A stretch of 64,000 nt of DNA, taken from NCBI GenBank assembly GCA_004297165.1, contig SCUJ01000008.1, forward strand, positions 62,001 to 126,000. The letters run 5' to 3'. This DNA is from Gammaproteobacteria bacterium. Its GTDB lineage: Bacteria > Pseudomonadota > Gammaproteobacteria > Eutrophobiales > Eutrophobiaceae. The notes beneath the pieces are model-generated. The model made no database searches, was not told the origin of the DNA, and was given only the letters and a program-made list of their open reading frames with translations. A program made the translations under genes and the position numbers. Positions 35,118 through 44,555 of this stretch are shown here, piece by piece (position 1 is the first letter of the stretch; each line of letters begins with the position of its first letter).

Positions 35118-36419
35118 TCAGGTATTCAGCGCGCTTGGACTCCGGATGATCTCCGTCAGCGCCTTGAGCCACCTCGCCCCCGTGGCGCCGTCAATAATAC
35201 GATGATCGAGGGAGAGCGACAAGGCGATGACCGTGGCCACTGCGGGCGCGCCATCACGCGCCACGACAGCGGGCCGGGCGGCGCCCACCGCCAGGATCGC
35301 GCATTGCGGCGGATTGATGATGGCGTCGAAACTGTGTACCCCGTACATGCCCAGATTGGAGACGGTGAAGCTACCGCCCTCATAATCCTCCTTCGCCAGC
35401 GTCCCGGTCCGCGCCTTCTCCACCAGCGCGCGTGACTCGGCGGCGATCTCCGTGACGGATTTCGTCTCCGCGCGGCGCAGCACCGGGGTGATCAGGCCGC
35501 CTTCGATCGCGACAGCCAGGGCGATGTCGGCATGGCGGAACCGGCGGATGACGTTATCCACGAACTGGACATTGCATTCCGGCGCCCGCATGAGGGCGAG
35601 CGCGCACGCCTTGAGCAGCAGGTCGTTGAGCGAGACCTTCGATTGTGACTGACCCGCGGCCTGGTTGATCGTCTCGCGCAAGGCCAGCAGGGCGTCCACC
35701 TCGACCTCGACGTTGAGCCGGTAATGCGGCGCGGTCTGTTTCGCCTCCTGCAATCGCCGGGCGATGGTCTGGCGCATGCCGGTGAAGGGGATCTCGTCGT
35801 AGGCGGCTTCCTCCGCAATTGTTACCGGTGCTTTCCCAAGCGATCCCCCGGCCGCGATGATCGCCTGTTCGATATCGTCCACGGAGACGCGGCCATGGCG
35901 GCCGCTGCCTGCGATGTTGTTCAGGTTGATGCCAAGTTCCTGCGCGAGACGCCTTGCATGCGGCGAGGCGTTCACATTGCTGTCGTCACCGCCCTGCTTC
36001 AGTCGCTCCGGAACCACTGTAATGTTGCCCGTGGCGGTCTGCGGGGTAGCCGCCTTCGCGCTCGTCTCTGTCGCAGGCCCGGCCTGCATCTCGATCACCG
36101 CATCGGCGATCTTGAAGTCGGCGATGAAGGCATCGATGACAGACTCGGGGATATCGGCGTCGGCGATCACCGCGACCAGCGCGCCCACGGGCAAGGTCTC
36201 GTCCACGGCCTGCAAGCGTCTGCGCACCACGCCGGGATATTGGGACTCCAGCACATTTACAATCTTGCTGGATTCGATCTCCGCGACGGGATCGCCGGGG
36301 TTGACCCGATCGCCTTCCGCGACCAGCCAGTTGACCAGCGTTCCCTCCTCCATCGCCATCCCCCATTTGGGGACGGTCAGGGCTTTAATCTCCGTCATTT
36401 GTCCTCGGTCATTCGTCAT
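35118..36419 (-). CDS. 2-oxo acid/acetoin dehydrogenase E2 (dihydrolipoamide acyltransferase)
   Basis: 433 aa. A single lipoyl domain has the modification site ESSKI (Lys52), the form seen in AcoC-type E2 rather than ETDKA of PDH. A peripheral subunit-binding domain follows at about 147-182 (ASPHARRLAQELGINLNNIAGSG). The catalytic domain ends with DHRIIDG (His406, Asp410). The start is ambiguous: 36419 has AGGAA about 10 nt upstream, while 36398 matches family N-termini better. The extra MTNDRGQ would be encoded by 7-bp repeat units. Confidence 0.87.
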   Translation of the reverse strand: MTNDRGQMTEIKALTVPKWGMAMEEGTLVNWLVAEGDRVNPGDPVAEIESSKIVNVLESQYPGVVRRRLQAVDETLPVGALVAVIADADIPESVIDAFIADFKIADAVIEMQAGPATETSAKAATPQTATGNITVVPERLKQGGDDSNVNASPHARRLAQELGINLNNIAGSGRHGRVSVDDIEQAIIAAGGSLGKAPVTIAEEAAYDEIPFTGMRQTIARRLQEAKQTAPHYRLNVEVEVDALLALRETINQAAGQSQSKVSLNDLLLKACALALMRAPECNVQFVDNVIRRFRHADIALAVAIEGGLITPVLRRAETKSVTEIAAESRALVEKARTGTLAKEDYEGGSFTVSNLGMYGVHSFDAIINPPQCAILAVGAARPAVVARDGAPAVATVIALSLSLDHRIIDGATGARWLKALTEIIRSPSALNT

Positions 36420-36421
36420 GC
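36394..36421. repeat. 7-bp unit array (4 units), locus 2 of 4
   Basis: Units GTCATTT, GTCCTCG, GTCATTC and GTCATGC overlap the first codons of the E2 gene and start just after the stop of the small secreted protein gene. Confidence 0.45.
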
Positions 36422-36425
36422 GTGA

Positions 36426-36722
36426 TTATTCCTGTTTTCCGACCGAGGTCCGCACCCGGTCCAGCAACTGCCGGCCTTCCTTGTTTTGCCGTTCCACGGT
36501 CCCGACGGATCGGCAGACCTTGTTCTTGAAGCGCGAGCCGGTCTGGGTCTCCATGGTGCAAACCACCTTCGACCTTTCGTTGCTCTTGTCTTCGTTATAG
36601 TCGTCCGCGATCTTCTGCAAGCCGGCTTCCGCTTCATCCGCGGCGAAAGAGATCGCGGCGGGTCCCGCGCTTACCAGAGCTATGGCGAGATACAAAATTA
36701 TTCTCACGAGTTGGTTTTTCAT
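36426..36722 (-). CDS. Small secreted protein of unknown function
   Basis: 98 aa from the ATG at 36722, picked because GGAGG sits about 11 nt upstream and the first ATG at 36731 is too close to it. The signal peptide is QLVRIILYLAIALVSAGPAA, cleaved near SFAADE. The mature part is charged (KIADDYNEDKSNERSKVVCT, two Cys that may pair, VERQNKEGRQLLDRVRTS). I do not recognise a family. Its stop is 7 bp from the E2 start, so it may head the E2/E1 transcript. Confidence 0.6.
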   Translation of the reverse strand: MKNQLVRIILYLAIALVSAGPAAISFAADEAEAGLQKIADDYNEDKSNERSKVVCTMETQTGSRFKNKVCRSVGTVERQNKEGRQLLDRVRTSVGKQE

Positions 36723-36979
36723 GGGGGTCATCTCCTCCGGGAAGGATCGTCATGGCCATCGGGCCGTTGACCGGGATTATACACTGGCCAGGTCGAGCTT
36801 ATGCCAGCGCAGATAACAGGTTTTACGGGTTATGTCGATCATGCACGACTGAACATATTTGGCGCGGTGTTATTTCCCACTATCATCGCGGACCGCGCGA
36901 ATGGGCGAGGCCCCGGCGGCGACCTGCGCGTACAACCTGCCGACTTATAAACCCTGAGTTTAATGAGGAAATGATACTG

Positions 36980-38338
36980 ATGTTTTTAAGACCACTCTCA
37001 CTGCTGATCTGTTGTGCCTCACTTACAGTCAACGCCGCTGATACCCCCTGGCGCCTGGGTCCGTCCCTCGGCCTGCCGTCGAGCCTGAGCCTGACTGGCC
37101 AGCACCGGATGCGTTACGAGACCCTGGATGGGCAATTCCGCAACGGTCGCGCGGGCGGGGATCAGGCCCTCATGTTCCGCACCAGCCTGCTGGCCGAGAT
37201 CAACTTCGACAGGTTCAGGATAGGCGTGGAAGGACTCGATTCACGCGCGGCCCTGGCGGACGCCGGCACGCCGCTCGGCAACACCGATGTCAATCCCCTC
37301 GATCTGCTGCAAGCCTATATCGAATTGCCGGTGGCTGACCTGTTCGTCAACGGCAGTAACAGCACACTGCGGGGTGGACGGATGACCATCGATCTCGGCA
37401 GCCGGAGGCTCGTGGCGAGGAACAGCTTTCGCAACACGATCAACACCTTTACCGGAGTCGACTGGCAGTGGACCGGGCCGGGACAGGATCGATTCCGCGC
37501 CTTCTACACCCTGCCCGTGCAGCGGCTGGTGGACGGCAGCCCGCTCGATAACGATCCCGAGTTCGACCGGCAGGATACCGATGTGCAACTCTGGGGATTG
37601 TATTACGCCCCAGCCCGGATGCCTTGGGGGGATCCGGGCGAGGTCTATCTCCTCGGACTCCATGAAGATGACAGTGCGGATCTCCAGACCAGCAACCGCG
37701 ATATCGAGACGATGGGGATCCGGCTCTATCGTCAGCCGGCCGCCGGCCGTTTCGATTACCAGCTCGAATCGATCTATCAATTCGGGGAATCGCGCGACAC
37801 CACGGCGGCAATGGATGTAACCGATCTGGATCACTTCGCGCACTTCCAGCATGCGGAGGTCGGTTACACCTTCGCGTCTCCCTGGTCACCGCAACTGCTG
37901 CTGCAATACGATTACGCGAGCGGGGATGATCGCGGCGGGGACGGCGACAACAACCGCTTCGATACCCTGTTCGGCGCGCGTCGTTTCGAATACGGCCCCA
38001 CCAGCCTCTGGGGGGCGTTCGGCCGGGCCAATCTCAGCACCCCTGGGGTGCGTCTGAATCTCAAACCCGCCGAGAAGCTCAGCGCCTTCCTCGCGCTGCG
38101 GGGATTCTGGCTGGCGGATAGCGACGACGCCTGGACCACGGCCGGGATCAGAAACCCCGCCGGGTCGAGCGAGAGTTTCGTCGGCGCCCAGGTTGAAGCC
38201 AGTCTGCGGTGGGACATCATACCGAAGAGCGTACAGGTTGAACTTGGCGGCGCCTATCTCTCCGCCGGGGATCTCATGACGGGCGCGAATAAAGGCGATG
38301 CCAGTTATTTCTATTCGCAATGGGTCTTGTCGTTTTAA
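36980..38338 (+). CDS. Alginate-export (AlgE-like) outer-membrane porin
   Basis: 452 aa from the ATG at 36980 (GAGGAA 9 nt upstream; signal peptide FLRPLSLLICCASLTVNAAD). The mature protein begins with LTGQHRMRYETLDGQFRNGR and shows alternating beta-strand patterns, NTFTGVDWQW, FDTLFGARRFEYGP and a terminal YFYSQWVLSF, matching the alginate_exp barrel family. In many bacteria these proteins are general substrate porins. Its stop is only 15 bp before tupA, so it appears to belong to the tungstate-uptake operon. Confidence 0.75.
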   Translation: MFLRPLSLLICCASLTVNAADTPWRLGPSLGLPSSLSLTGQHRMRYETLDGQFRNGRAGGDQALMFRTSLLAEINFDRFRIGVEGLDSRAALADAGTPLGNTDVNPLDLLQAYIELPVADLFVNGSNSTLRGGRMTIDLGSRRLVARNSFRNTINTFTGVDWQWTGPGQDRFRAFYTLPVQRLVDGSPLDNDPEFDRQDTDVQLWGLYYAPARMPWGDPGEVYLLGLHEDDSADLQTSNRDIETMGIRLYRQPAAGRFDYQLESIYQFGESRDTTAAMDVTDLDHFAHFQHAEVGYTFASPWSPQLLLQYDYASGDDRGGDGDNNRFDTLFGARRFEYGPTSLWGAFGRANLSTPGVRLNLKPAEKLSAFLALRGFWLADSDDAWTTAGIRNPAGSSESFVGAQVEASLRWDIIPKSVQVELGGAYLSAGDLMTGANKGDASYFYSQWVLSF

Positions 38339-38353
38339 GTCACTTCATAACAT

Positions 38354-39169
38354 ATGAAGAACATTATGAATAAAATATTACATGCGGTTTTAATCGCCAT
38401 GCTGGCCTGGTCCGGCATTGCGCTCGCGGAAGATCACCTGCGGCTCGCGACCACCACGAGCACGGCAGATTCCGGGTTGCTCGAAGTCCTCAATCCCGCG
38501 GCCGAGGCGGCGCTGGGCGCGAAGATCGACGTCATCGCCGTCGGTTCCGGCAAGGCGCTGAAACTCGGCGAGAACGGCGATGTGGATGTCCTGCTGGTCC
38601 ACGACCCGGAGGCGGAGGAGAAATTCGTAACGGCGGGATTCGGCAGCGATCGTCAGCCGGTCATGCACAACGACTTCATCCTGCTCGGCCCCACCGCCGA
38701 CCCCGCGGGCGTCCGGCAGGCCACCGACATCTCCGATGCCATGCGGCGCATCTCCGGCGGTGTGGCGTCCTTCGTCTCCCGCGGCGACGAATCCGGGACG
38801 CATCAGAAGGAACTCCGGCTCTGGCGCGCGGCGCAAATCGAGCCATCCGGACGCTGGTATCTGTCCGTCGGTCAGGGCATGGGCGCGGTGCTGAAGATCG
38901 CGGACGACAAACTTGCCTACACCCTCGCGGATCGCGGGACCTACCTCGCACTGCGTGGGCAGCTCGAGCTTGAGGTGGTATTCGCGGATGCCGAGGAGTT
39001 GTTCAATCCCTATCACGTCATCCTGATCGATCCCGCCAAGCATCCGCACGTGAAACACGAACTCGCCAGAAAATACTCGGAATTCATCCGCGGCGAAGCG
39101 GGGCAGAAGATAATCCGGGACTTCAAGATCGACGGGGAGACCTTGTTCCATCCCGATGTGATCCATTAA
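38354..39169 (+). CDS. tupA: Tungstate ABC transporter, periplasmic binding protein TupA
   Basis: 271 aa with a signal peptide (cleavage near ALAED). TTTSTADSGLL (33-43) is the TupA signature that contacts the oxyanion. VDVLLVHDPEAEEKFV and FVSRGDESGTHQKEL are further hallmarks. TupA binds tungstate in strong preference to molybdate. It is followed by the permease and ATPase genes. Tungsten supply fits the tungsten-type aldehyde oxidoreductase gene at 61848 in the same window. Confidence 0.92.
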   Translation: MKNIMNKILHAVLIAMLAWSGIALAEDHLRLATTTSTADSGLLEVLNPAAEAALGAKIDVIAVGSGKALKLGENGDVDVLLVHDPEAEEKFVTAGFGSDRQPVMHNDFILLGPTADPAGVRQATDISDAMRRISGGVASFVSRGDESGTHQKELRLWRAAQIEPSGRWYLSVGQGMGAVLKIADDKLAYTLADRGTYLALRGQLELEVVFADAEELFNPYHVILIDPAKHPHVKHELARKYSEFIRGEAGQKIIRDFKIDGETLFHPDVIH

Positions 39170-39190
39170 ACGCGATGTTAAGATGATGGC

Positions 39191-39883
39191 ATGGATTATT
39201 TCATCGAGACTCTCGCCGCCGCGCTCAGGCTTATTATCAGCGCCGATCGGGAGATCTATGCCATCGTCTGGACCTCCATCTGGATCGCCGTGGCCTCGGT
39301 CGGGATCGCCTCGCTGCTTGGCATCCCGCTCGGCCTCCTGGTCGCCTTCCGGGAATTCCCCGGCAAGAGGCTGCTGCTGCAAGGACTGAATACCCTCATG
39401 GCCCTGCCGACGGTGGTGGTCGGTCTGGTGTTGTACGGTTTTTTCACCCGGCACGGACCGCTCGGGAACTGGGGGATCCTCTACACCCCGCTGGCGATCG
39501 TCAGCGGCCAGGCCGTACTAATCCTGCCGATCCTCTGGAACATGTCCATCACCGCCGCGGCCGGGGCCGATCCACGCCTCGGCCTGACCTGCCAGTCGCT
39601 CGGGGCCTCGGGCCTGCAACAGGGCCTGATCTTTCTCTCCGAGTTGCGTTTCGCCCTGATGGCGGCGGTGGTCGCCGGCTTCGGCCGGGCGATCGGCGAG
39701 GTCGGGATCGCCATGATGCTGGGCGGCAACATCGAGGGGTTCACCCGCACCATGACCACGGCCATCGCGCTCGAGACCAGCAAGGGGGAGTTCGAGTTCG
39801 GACTCGCGCTCGGTCTGCTGCTCCTGCTGGTCGCGTTCATCGTGAACCTGCTCCTCCAATATTTTCAGCGGCTGGCGCGATGA
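39191..39883 (+). CDS. tupB: Tungstate ABC transporter, permease TupB
   Basis: 230 aa with five or six hydrophobic helices (TSIWIAVASVGIASLLGIPLG, VLILPILWNMSI, LGLLLLLVAFIVNLLL). The EAA-type cytoplasmic loop is represented by LGLTCQSLGASGLQQGL and GFGRAIGEVGIAMMLGGNI. It starts 21 bp after tupA, and its stop overlaps the ATPase start by 4 bp. Confidence 0.9.
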   Translation: MDYFIETLAAALRLIISADREIYAIVWTSIWIAVASVGIASLLGIPLGLLVAFREFPGKRLLLQGLNTLMALPTVVVGLVLYGFFTRHGPLGNWGILYTPLAIVSGQAVLILPILWNMSITAAAGADPRLGLTCQSLGASGLQQGLIFLSELRFALMAAVVAGFGRAIGEVGIAMMLGGNIEGFTRTMTTAIALETSKGEFEFGLALGLLLLLVAFIVNLLLQYFQRLAR

Positions 39884-40869
39884 CCTGGGCCTACGAGTTG
39901 CGCGATGCGCGCTTCGACTACGGCGCGGAACCTGTATTGCGGATCGACGAAATACGCATCGCCCGCGCCGGGATCACGGCCCTGGTCGGGCCGAACGGTT
40001 CCGGGAAAAGCACTCTGTTGAACCATCTCGCCTTTCTCGCCTGGCCCGGCCGTGGCAGTCTGCGATTTCATGATCGGGAGATCGGCGCTGCCGATTTCAG
40101 ACAATACCGTCGCCGGGTCGGCTATGTGCAGCAAAAACCCTATCTCTTCCATGCCTCGGTGCGGGATAACATCGAACTGGGCCTTCGGATCCGTGGAATT
40201 GACCAGGCCGCGCGGCGCGAGCGCATGCAAAAGATCATCCGGGAATTCGATCTCGACGCCATCGCGGATCGGCAGGCGCATGGCTTGTCGGGAGGCGAGG
40301 CACAAAAGGTGGCGCTGGCGCGCGCGCTGGTCCTGCAACCCGAGGTCCTGATCCTGGACGAGCCCTTCAACCACCTGGATAAAACCTTTCGCCTGTCGCT
40401 GGAAGACCGCCTCCGCGAGATCGTCCTGCGCGACGCGGCGACAGTGATCCTGACCACACACGATCAGTTTCTCGCCCAGACGCTCTCGAATCAGGTCTTC
40501 AGCCTGATCGACGGCCATCTGCTGCCGCTCGCGGCCATGAATCTGTTCAGCGGCAGATGCAGTGGCGACCGCTTCGTCACCGGCAAGCTGGAGATCGCCA
40601 TCCCGCCGCATCTCCCCGCCGGCAACCGCCTGGCCATCGAGGCCAATCAACTGGTGCTTTCGAAAGAGCCGCTGGAGTCGAGCATGCGCAACCGCTTCCA
40701 GGGCCGGATCCTGCGACTCTCGGACGAAGACCTCTGGATCCACGTGACGATCGACGCCGGCGAGCAGTTCCATGCCGTCATCACCCCCGCGGCCCTGAAG
40801 GACCTCGGGGTCAGCATCGGCGATGCCGTGTGGGTCAGTTTCAAATCCACTTCCGTGCATCTGTTCTGA
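39880..40869 (+). CDS. tupC: Tungstate ABC transporter, ATPase TupC with C-terminal TOBE/Mop-like domain
   Basis: 329 aa. Walker A is GPNGSGKS (37-44), the signature LSGGE is at 135-139, and Walker B is VLILDE (D159, E160). Residues 255-329 (SMRNRFQGRILRLSDEDLWI to WVSFKSTSVHLF) form a TOBE/Mop-like oxyanion-sensing domain, as in ModC and WtpC. The C-terminal end is nearly repeated at 44437-44516, where a frameshifted relic lies. Confidence 0.9.
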   Translation: MTWAYELRDARFDYGAEPVLRIDEIRIARAGITALVGPNGSGKSTLLNHLAFLAWPGRGSLRFHDREIGAADFRQYRRRVGYVQQKPYLFHASVRDNIELGLRIRGIDQAARRERMQKIIREFDLDAIADRQAHGLSGGEAQKVALARALVLQPEVLILDEPFNHLDKTFRLSLEDRLREIVLRDAATVILTTHDQFLAQTLSNQVFSLIDGHLLPLAAMNLFSGRCSGDRFVTGKLEIAIPPHLPAGNRLAIEANQLVLSKEPLESSMRNRFQGRILRLSDEDLWIHVTIDAGEQFHAVITPAALKDLGVSIGDAVWVSFKSTSVHLF

Positions 40870-41031
40870 TCCTGTTTCCGTAAGCCTGCCGATTTCTCCT
40901 CGTTCGCTGTCTGTTGCCTTGCTCCAAAAGGCATTCAGTCTATTTATGCACGCATGAACATATTGAGTCGCCCGCGTGCAATTCTTATCATCCCGCGCCG
41001 TATTCTTATGCACGGCTCATGGAGATCAAAT

Positions 41032-43101
41032 ATGAAACAAGATGCATGTATGTGGCATGACGATCAAACACCACAACCGCCGCGCCTGGCGATCTCAGGC
41101 GCCTGCATGACGGTTGCGGCCATCTTCATCTCAAATCCCATTAACGCGGCTGAAAGGTTCGAGATGGGGGCCATCGAGACAGTCACCGTTGTCGGAGAGG
41201 TCCCGGAAGAAGAAGACTGGCTCGGGGCATTCGAGGCGCGGCTCGGCGCCGAGGATATCGCCCGCTTCGACCGTCAGACCGTATCCGACGCCATCAATCT
41301 CCTGCCGGGCACTTCAATCCAGAATGACGGCGGCCGCAGCGAAAGATTATTGTTCGTGCGCGGATTTCATTCCCGACAGGTGCCGCTCTATATCGATGGC
41401 ATTCCGATCTATGTCCCGTATGACGGCAATGTCGATCTCGGCCGCTTCGGCACCTTCGACATAGCGGAAATTTCCGTGTCGAAAAGCATCACGCCCATGT
41501 TGTTTGGGGCGAACACGCTCGGCGGCAGCGTCAATCTTGTCAGCCGCCGTCCGACGGCGCCATTCGAGGCATCCGCAACAGCCGGAATCGCGGCCGATGA
41601 TGCCTTCGACCTGGCGCGACAAAATTTCTCCGCCAACCTGGCGACCAACCAGGGGGCCTGGTATGCGCAGATTGGCGGTTCCATCGCCGGACAATCGCAT
41701 TACCTGCTACCGGAGGATTATCAGGCGACGGCCATCGAAAACGGCGGGCGCCGCGAGAATTCGGATACCGGCGATTACAAGTTGAGCTTCAAGGCGGGCA
41801 TCACGCCGAACGAGACCGACGAATATGCCATCTCCTATTACAACCAACAGGGCGACAAGGAAACCCCGCCCTATGCCGGGAGCAATGCCAGTGTGCGTCC
41901 ACGTTACTGGCGCTGGCCGGAATGGGACAAAGAGGGCGTATATCTCCTGACCCGCACTGCAATCGCGAACAAAAGCTATATCAGTATCAAGGCTTATTAC
42001 GACACCTACGGCAATACCTTGCGGGCATTCGATGACGCCAACTATGCGATGCAGAACCGGAACTACGCCTTCAACAGCATCTATGACGATTATACCTACG
42101 GCGCCGGCATGGAATTGGGAACCCAGTATTTCGACAATCACGATCTGCGGGCGGCCTTCCTCTACAAGCACGACGTGCATAGGGAGGTGGACGATGACGG
42201 CATCCCCGAAGAACGCTACATCGACGATCTGTTTACCCTCGCGGTTGAGGATACGGTAACGATCAACGAACGGTTACGGTTGGTCACGGGCGCCGGCTTT
42301 TCAGACCAGCAGGGCATCGAGGCCAATTTCTACGATACCAATGCCGGCTCGGTGGTCGCGCAACCCGTATCCGAAGAATCGGCCTTCAACGCGCAAGGAG
42401 CGCTGCTGTACACGACCGCTGCCGCGGGCGAGTGGCACTTCAGCGTCGCGCGCCGCACCCGTTTCCCGAACCTCAAGGACCGGTATTCCTTCCGTCTCGG
42501 TTCAGCCTTGCCCAATCCCGACCTGCAACCGGAATCCGCCGTGCATCTCGAAGGCGGAGTGGCGGGCCAGACCGGTAATTTTACTTACGGCGCGAACCTC
42601 TTCTATAGCGAGCTCGATGACGCGATGGAGAACGTGACGATTGCGCCGACCGCATGTTCCCGGCCGCCCTGCATTCAGCTTCAGAATATCGGCGGTCAAC
42701 GCCATGCCGGCGTGGAACTCCTCGGCACGTTCGCCATCGGCGAGAACGGAGAACTGCACGCCAATTACACCTTTCTGGACCGGGAGAATACCAGCGCCAA
42801 CGGCCTTAAGTTGATTAATGTCCCAAAGCACAAGTTATTCACTTACGCCAAATACGCCTACGGGACGCATTGGGAATTTCTGGCCAGCGCCGAATATGAT
42901 TCGGAACGCTACAGCAGCACCGCGGGCGACCGGATTGCCGGCGATTTTCTGGTGGGCAATCTCAAGGCGAGCTATCGCTTCAATGAGCATTTCCTTGGCG
43001 AGCTCAGCATCAATAACGTCGGCGATGCGCTCTACGCTTATGAAGAAGGTTTCTATGAACCAGGGCGGTCCTGGAACGCCGGGTTACGTTGGACATATTA
43101 A
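41032..43101 (+). CDS. TonB-dependent outer-membrane receptor (second)
   Basis: 689 aa from the ATG at 41032 (GGAG about 8 nt upstream). The first ATG at 40954 lacks a ribosome site and would give an odd leader. The signal segment reads ISGACMTVAAIFISNPINAA. The plug includes SDAINLLPGTSIQNDGGRSE, LFVRGFHSRQVPLYIDGIPI and GANTLGGSVNLVSRR; the barrel ends with WNAGLRWTY. The size is that of classical metal-chelate receptors. It is followed 11 bp later by a periplasmic binding protein gene, so both probably serve the same ligand. Its position directly after tupABC hints at metal or oxyanion complexes (inference). Confidence 0.85.
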   Translation: MKQDACMWHDDQTPQPPRLAISGACMTVAAIFISNPINAAERFEMGAIETVTVVGEVPEEEDWLGAFEARLGAEDIARFDRQTVSDAINLLPGTSIQNDGGRSERLLFVRGFHSRQVPLYIDGIPIYVPYDGNVDLGRFGTFDIAEISVSKSITPMLFGANTLGGSVNLVSRRPTAPFEASATAGIAADDAFDLARQNFSANLATNQGAWYAQIGGSIAGQSHYLLPEDYQATAIENGGRRENSDTGDYKLSFKAGITPNETDEYAISYYNQQGDKETPPYAGSNASVRPRYWRWPEWDKEGVYLLTRTAIANKSYISIKAYYDTYGNTLRAFDDANYAMQNRNYAFNSIYDDYTYGAGMELGTQYFDNHDLRAAFLYKHDVHREVDDDGIPEERYIDDLFTLAVEDTVTINERLRLVTGAGFSDQQGIEANFYDTNAGSVVAQPVSEESAFNAQGALLYTTAAAGEWHFSVARRTRFPNLKDRYSFRLGSALPNPDLQPESAVHLEGGVAGQTGNFTYGANLFYSELDDAMENVTIAPTACSRPPCIQLQNIGGQRHAGVELLGTFAIGENGELHANYTFLDRENTSANGLKLINVPKHKLFTYAKYAYGTHWEFLASAEYDSERYSSTAGDRIAGDFLVGNLKASYRFNEHFLGELSINNVGDALYAYEEGFYEPGRSWNAGLRWTY

Positions 43102-43112
43102 GGAGACACGCC

Positions 43113-44426
43113 ATGCGCCCGATACAATCCTTCACATTTTGTGCGTTACTGATCCTGGCTGCGCTTGCAACCGCCGGAGATAACCGTCTTGTTGTCGTGA
43201 CGGGCTACCATGAAAACGTCAGTGTGCCGTTCCGCGAGGCATTCATGGCCGCGAACCCTGACGTCGAGGTGACGATCCTGTGGCATGAGTCCCAGGCCGC
43301 GCTCGCTGCCATCGACGAGCGCGCGGAAGGCGGCGTTGACGTCTATTGGGGCGCATCGCCAGCGAACTTTCAGGCGTTGGTATCGGCGAAACGGCTGAAG
43401 CCTCTGGGAACGGAACGCGGCAAGCTGCCGGAACGCATCGGCGATCTTCCGCTGGGCGATCCGGAACAACATTACACGGCGTTCGAACTTGCCGGCTACG
43501 GTTTCATCGTCAACCGCACGTACCTTGAGAAACATAAGCTCCCGGCGCCGTCCGACTGGACGGATCTGGCGCGGGATGACTATGCCGGGCACCTGCTCTT
43601 GCCGGTTCCATCCCGGCAGGGGACCGCGCGGTTGCCCTACGAGATCCTCCTGCAGGCGCAGGGTTGGGAGAAAGGCTGGCGTCTCATCATGACGATGGCG
43701 GCGCATGCCGATTTGTTGCCGCCGGGAACAGCTTCGTTGTCCGATCAGGTCGCGGCGGGGCAGAAGGGAGTCGGGTTGGCGATTGACTTTTACGCGCGCG
43801 GGTCCGTGGCCGGTCGCGCCGATGCCTCTTTCATATACCCCAAGACCGCTGCCTATTCCATTGCCAGGGTCGGAATACTGGCGGATGCCCCGCATCCCGA
43901 ATCCGCGCGTCGGTTCGTCGCCTTTTTACTGTCCACGGAAGGCCAGGGCATCCTGTTGCGGCCAGGGATCGATCGGCTGCCGGTCAATCCCCTCGTGTAC
44001 CGTCAGAAGCAGGCCAGGGTTAATTTCGATCCCTACGCGGTCGGCGCGAGCACACCAGCGCCTTATGAATTGGAGCTCGCGATCCGGCGCGAGGGCGTGG
44101 TCAGCGCCTTATTCGATGCCATGATTACCGAACCACACGCGAAGCTCGTGGAGACCTGGAGGCTGATTCAGTCGGCCGAGCAGAAGGCAAAGTCCGATTC
44201 AGAAGCGCTGGCGCGGTTGGCGCAGGCTCGCGACCTGCTGGTTACGCCGCCGATCGACGAAACGGGAGCAGGCGACAGTGAGATACAAGCCCTGTTTCCG
44301 CTCGGGGTGGATTCATGGAGTCAAGCCGCCCGCGATCGTTATGCGGTATGGCGTAAGCGCATCGACGGAAATTTGGAAGCGGCTGTGAGCACAGCGCGCG
44401 CCGTTCTCGCGAAATCCACGCAATAA
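43113..44426 (+). CDS. Periplasmic substrate-binding protein, iron/polyamine ABC type
   Basis: 437 aa from the ATG at 43113 (AAGGAGA 6 nt upstream; signal peptide ending ALATAGD). The fold pattern VVVTGYHENVSVPFREAFMA, VDVYWGASPANFQALV and GYGFIVNRTYLEKHKLPAPS is that of ferric-ion or spermidine-type type 2 binding proteins. ARRFVAFLLSTEGQGIL is the usual C-terminal lobe motif. It carries about 100 extra C-terminal residues. No permease or ATPase gene follows; instead the relic of a tupC-like 3' end is found 11 bp downstream. Confidence 0.8.
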   Translation: MRPIQSFTFCALLILAALATAGDNRLVVVTGYHENVSVPFREAFMAANPDVEVTILWHESQAALAAIDERAEGGVDVYWGASPANFQALVSAKRLKPLGTERGKLPERIGDLPLGDPEQHYTAFELAGYGFIVNRTYLEKHKLPAPSDWTDLARDDYAGHLLLPVPSRQGTARLPYEILLQAQGWEKGWRLIMTMAAHADLLPPGTASLSDQVAAGQKGVGLAIDFYARGSVAGRADASFIYPKTAAYSIARVGILADAPHPESARRFVAFLLSTEGQGILLRPGIDRLPVNPLVYRQKQARVNFDPYAVGASTPAPYELELAIRREGVVSALFDAMITEPHAKLVETWRLIQSAEQKAKSDSEALARLAQARDLLVTPPIDETGAGDSEIQALFPLGVDSWSQAARDRYAVWRKRIDGNLEAAVSTARAVLAKSTQ

Positions 44427-44436
44427 CCTCCGCCTT

Positions 44437-44516
44437 GGCTCTGAAAAAAAATCGGGGTCGGCATCGGCGACAGCGTGTGGGTCAGTTTCAAATCCATGTC
44501 GGTGCACGTGTTTTAA
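44437..44516 (+). pseudogene. Relic of a tupC-like gene (TOBE/Mop-domain 3' end)
   Basis: From 44437, GGCTCTGAAA and then GGGGTCGGCATCGGC and GTGTGGGTCAGTTTCAAATC match the last 25 codons of tupC (40797-40869) with few changes. A run of eight A adds one base relative to tupC, so the frame is broken. Downstream of the shift it reads GVGIGDSVWVSFKSMSVHVF and then stops. No ATPase body precedes it. The relic therefore marks a duplicated tupC that was later lost or overwritten. Confidence 0.75.
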
Positions 44517-44531
44517 ACCCCCTCTCCCCGA

Positions 44532-44555
44532 CCCTCCCCCGCGATGGGGGGAGGG
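44532..44555. repeat. GC-rich palindrome (possible terminator)
   Basis: CCCTCCCCC and GGGGGAGGG form a 9-bp stem downstream of the binding-protein gene and the tupC relic. It belongs to a family of CT/GA-rich palindromes; a related one lies at 44648. Confidence 0.4.
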
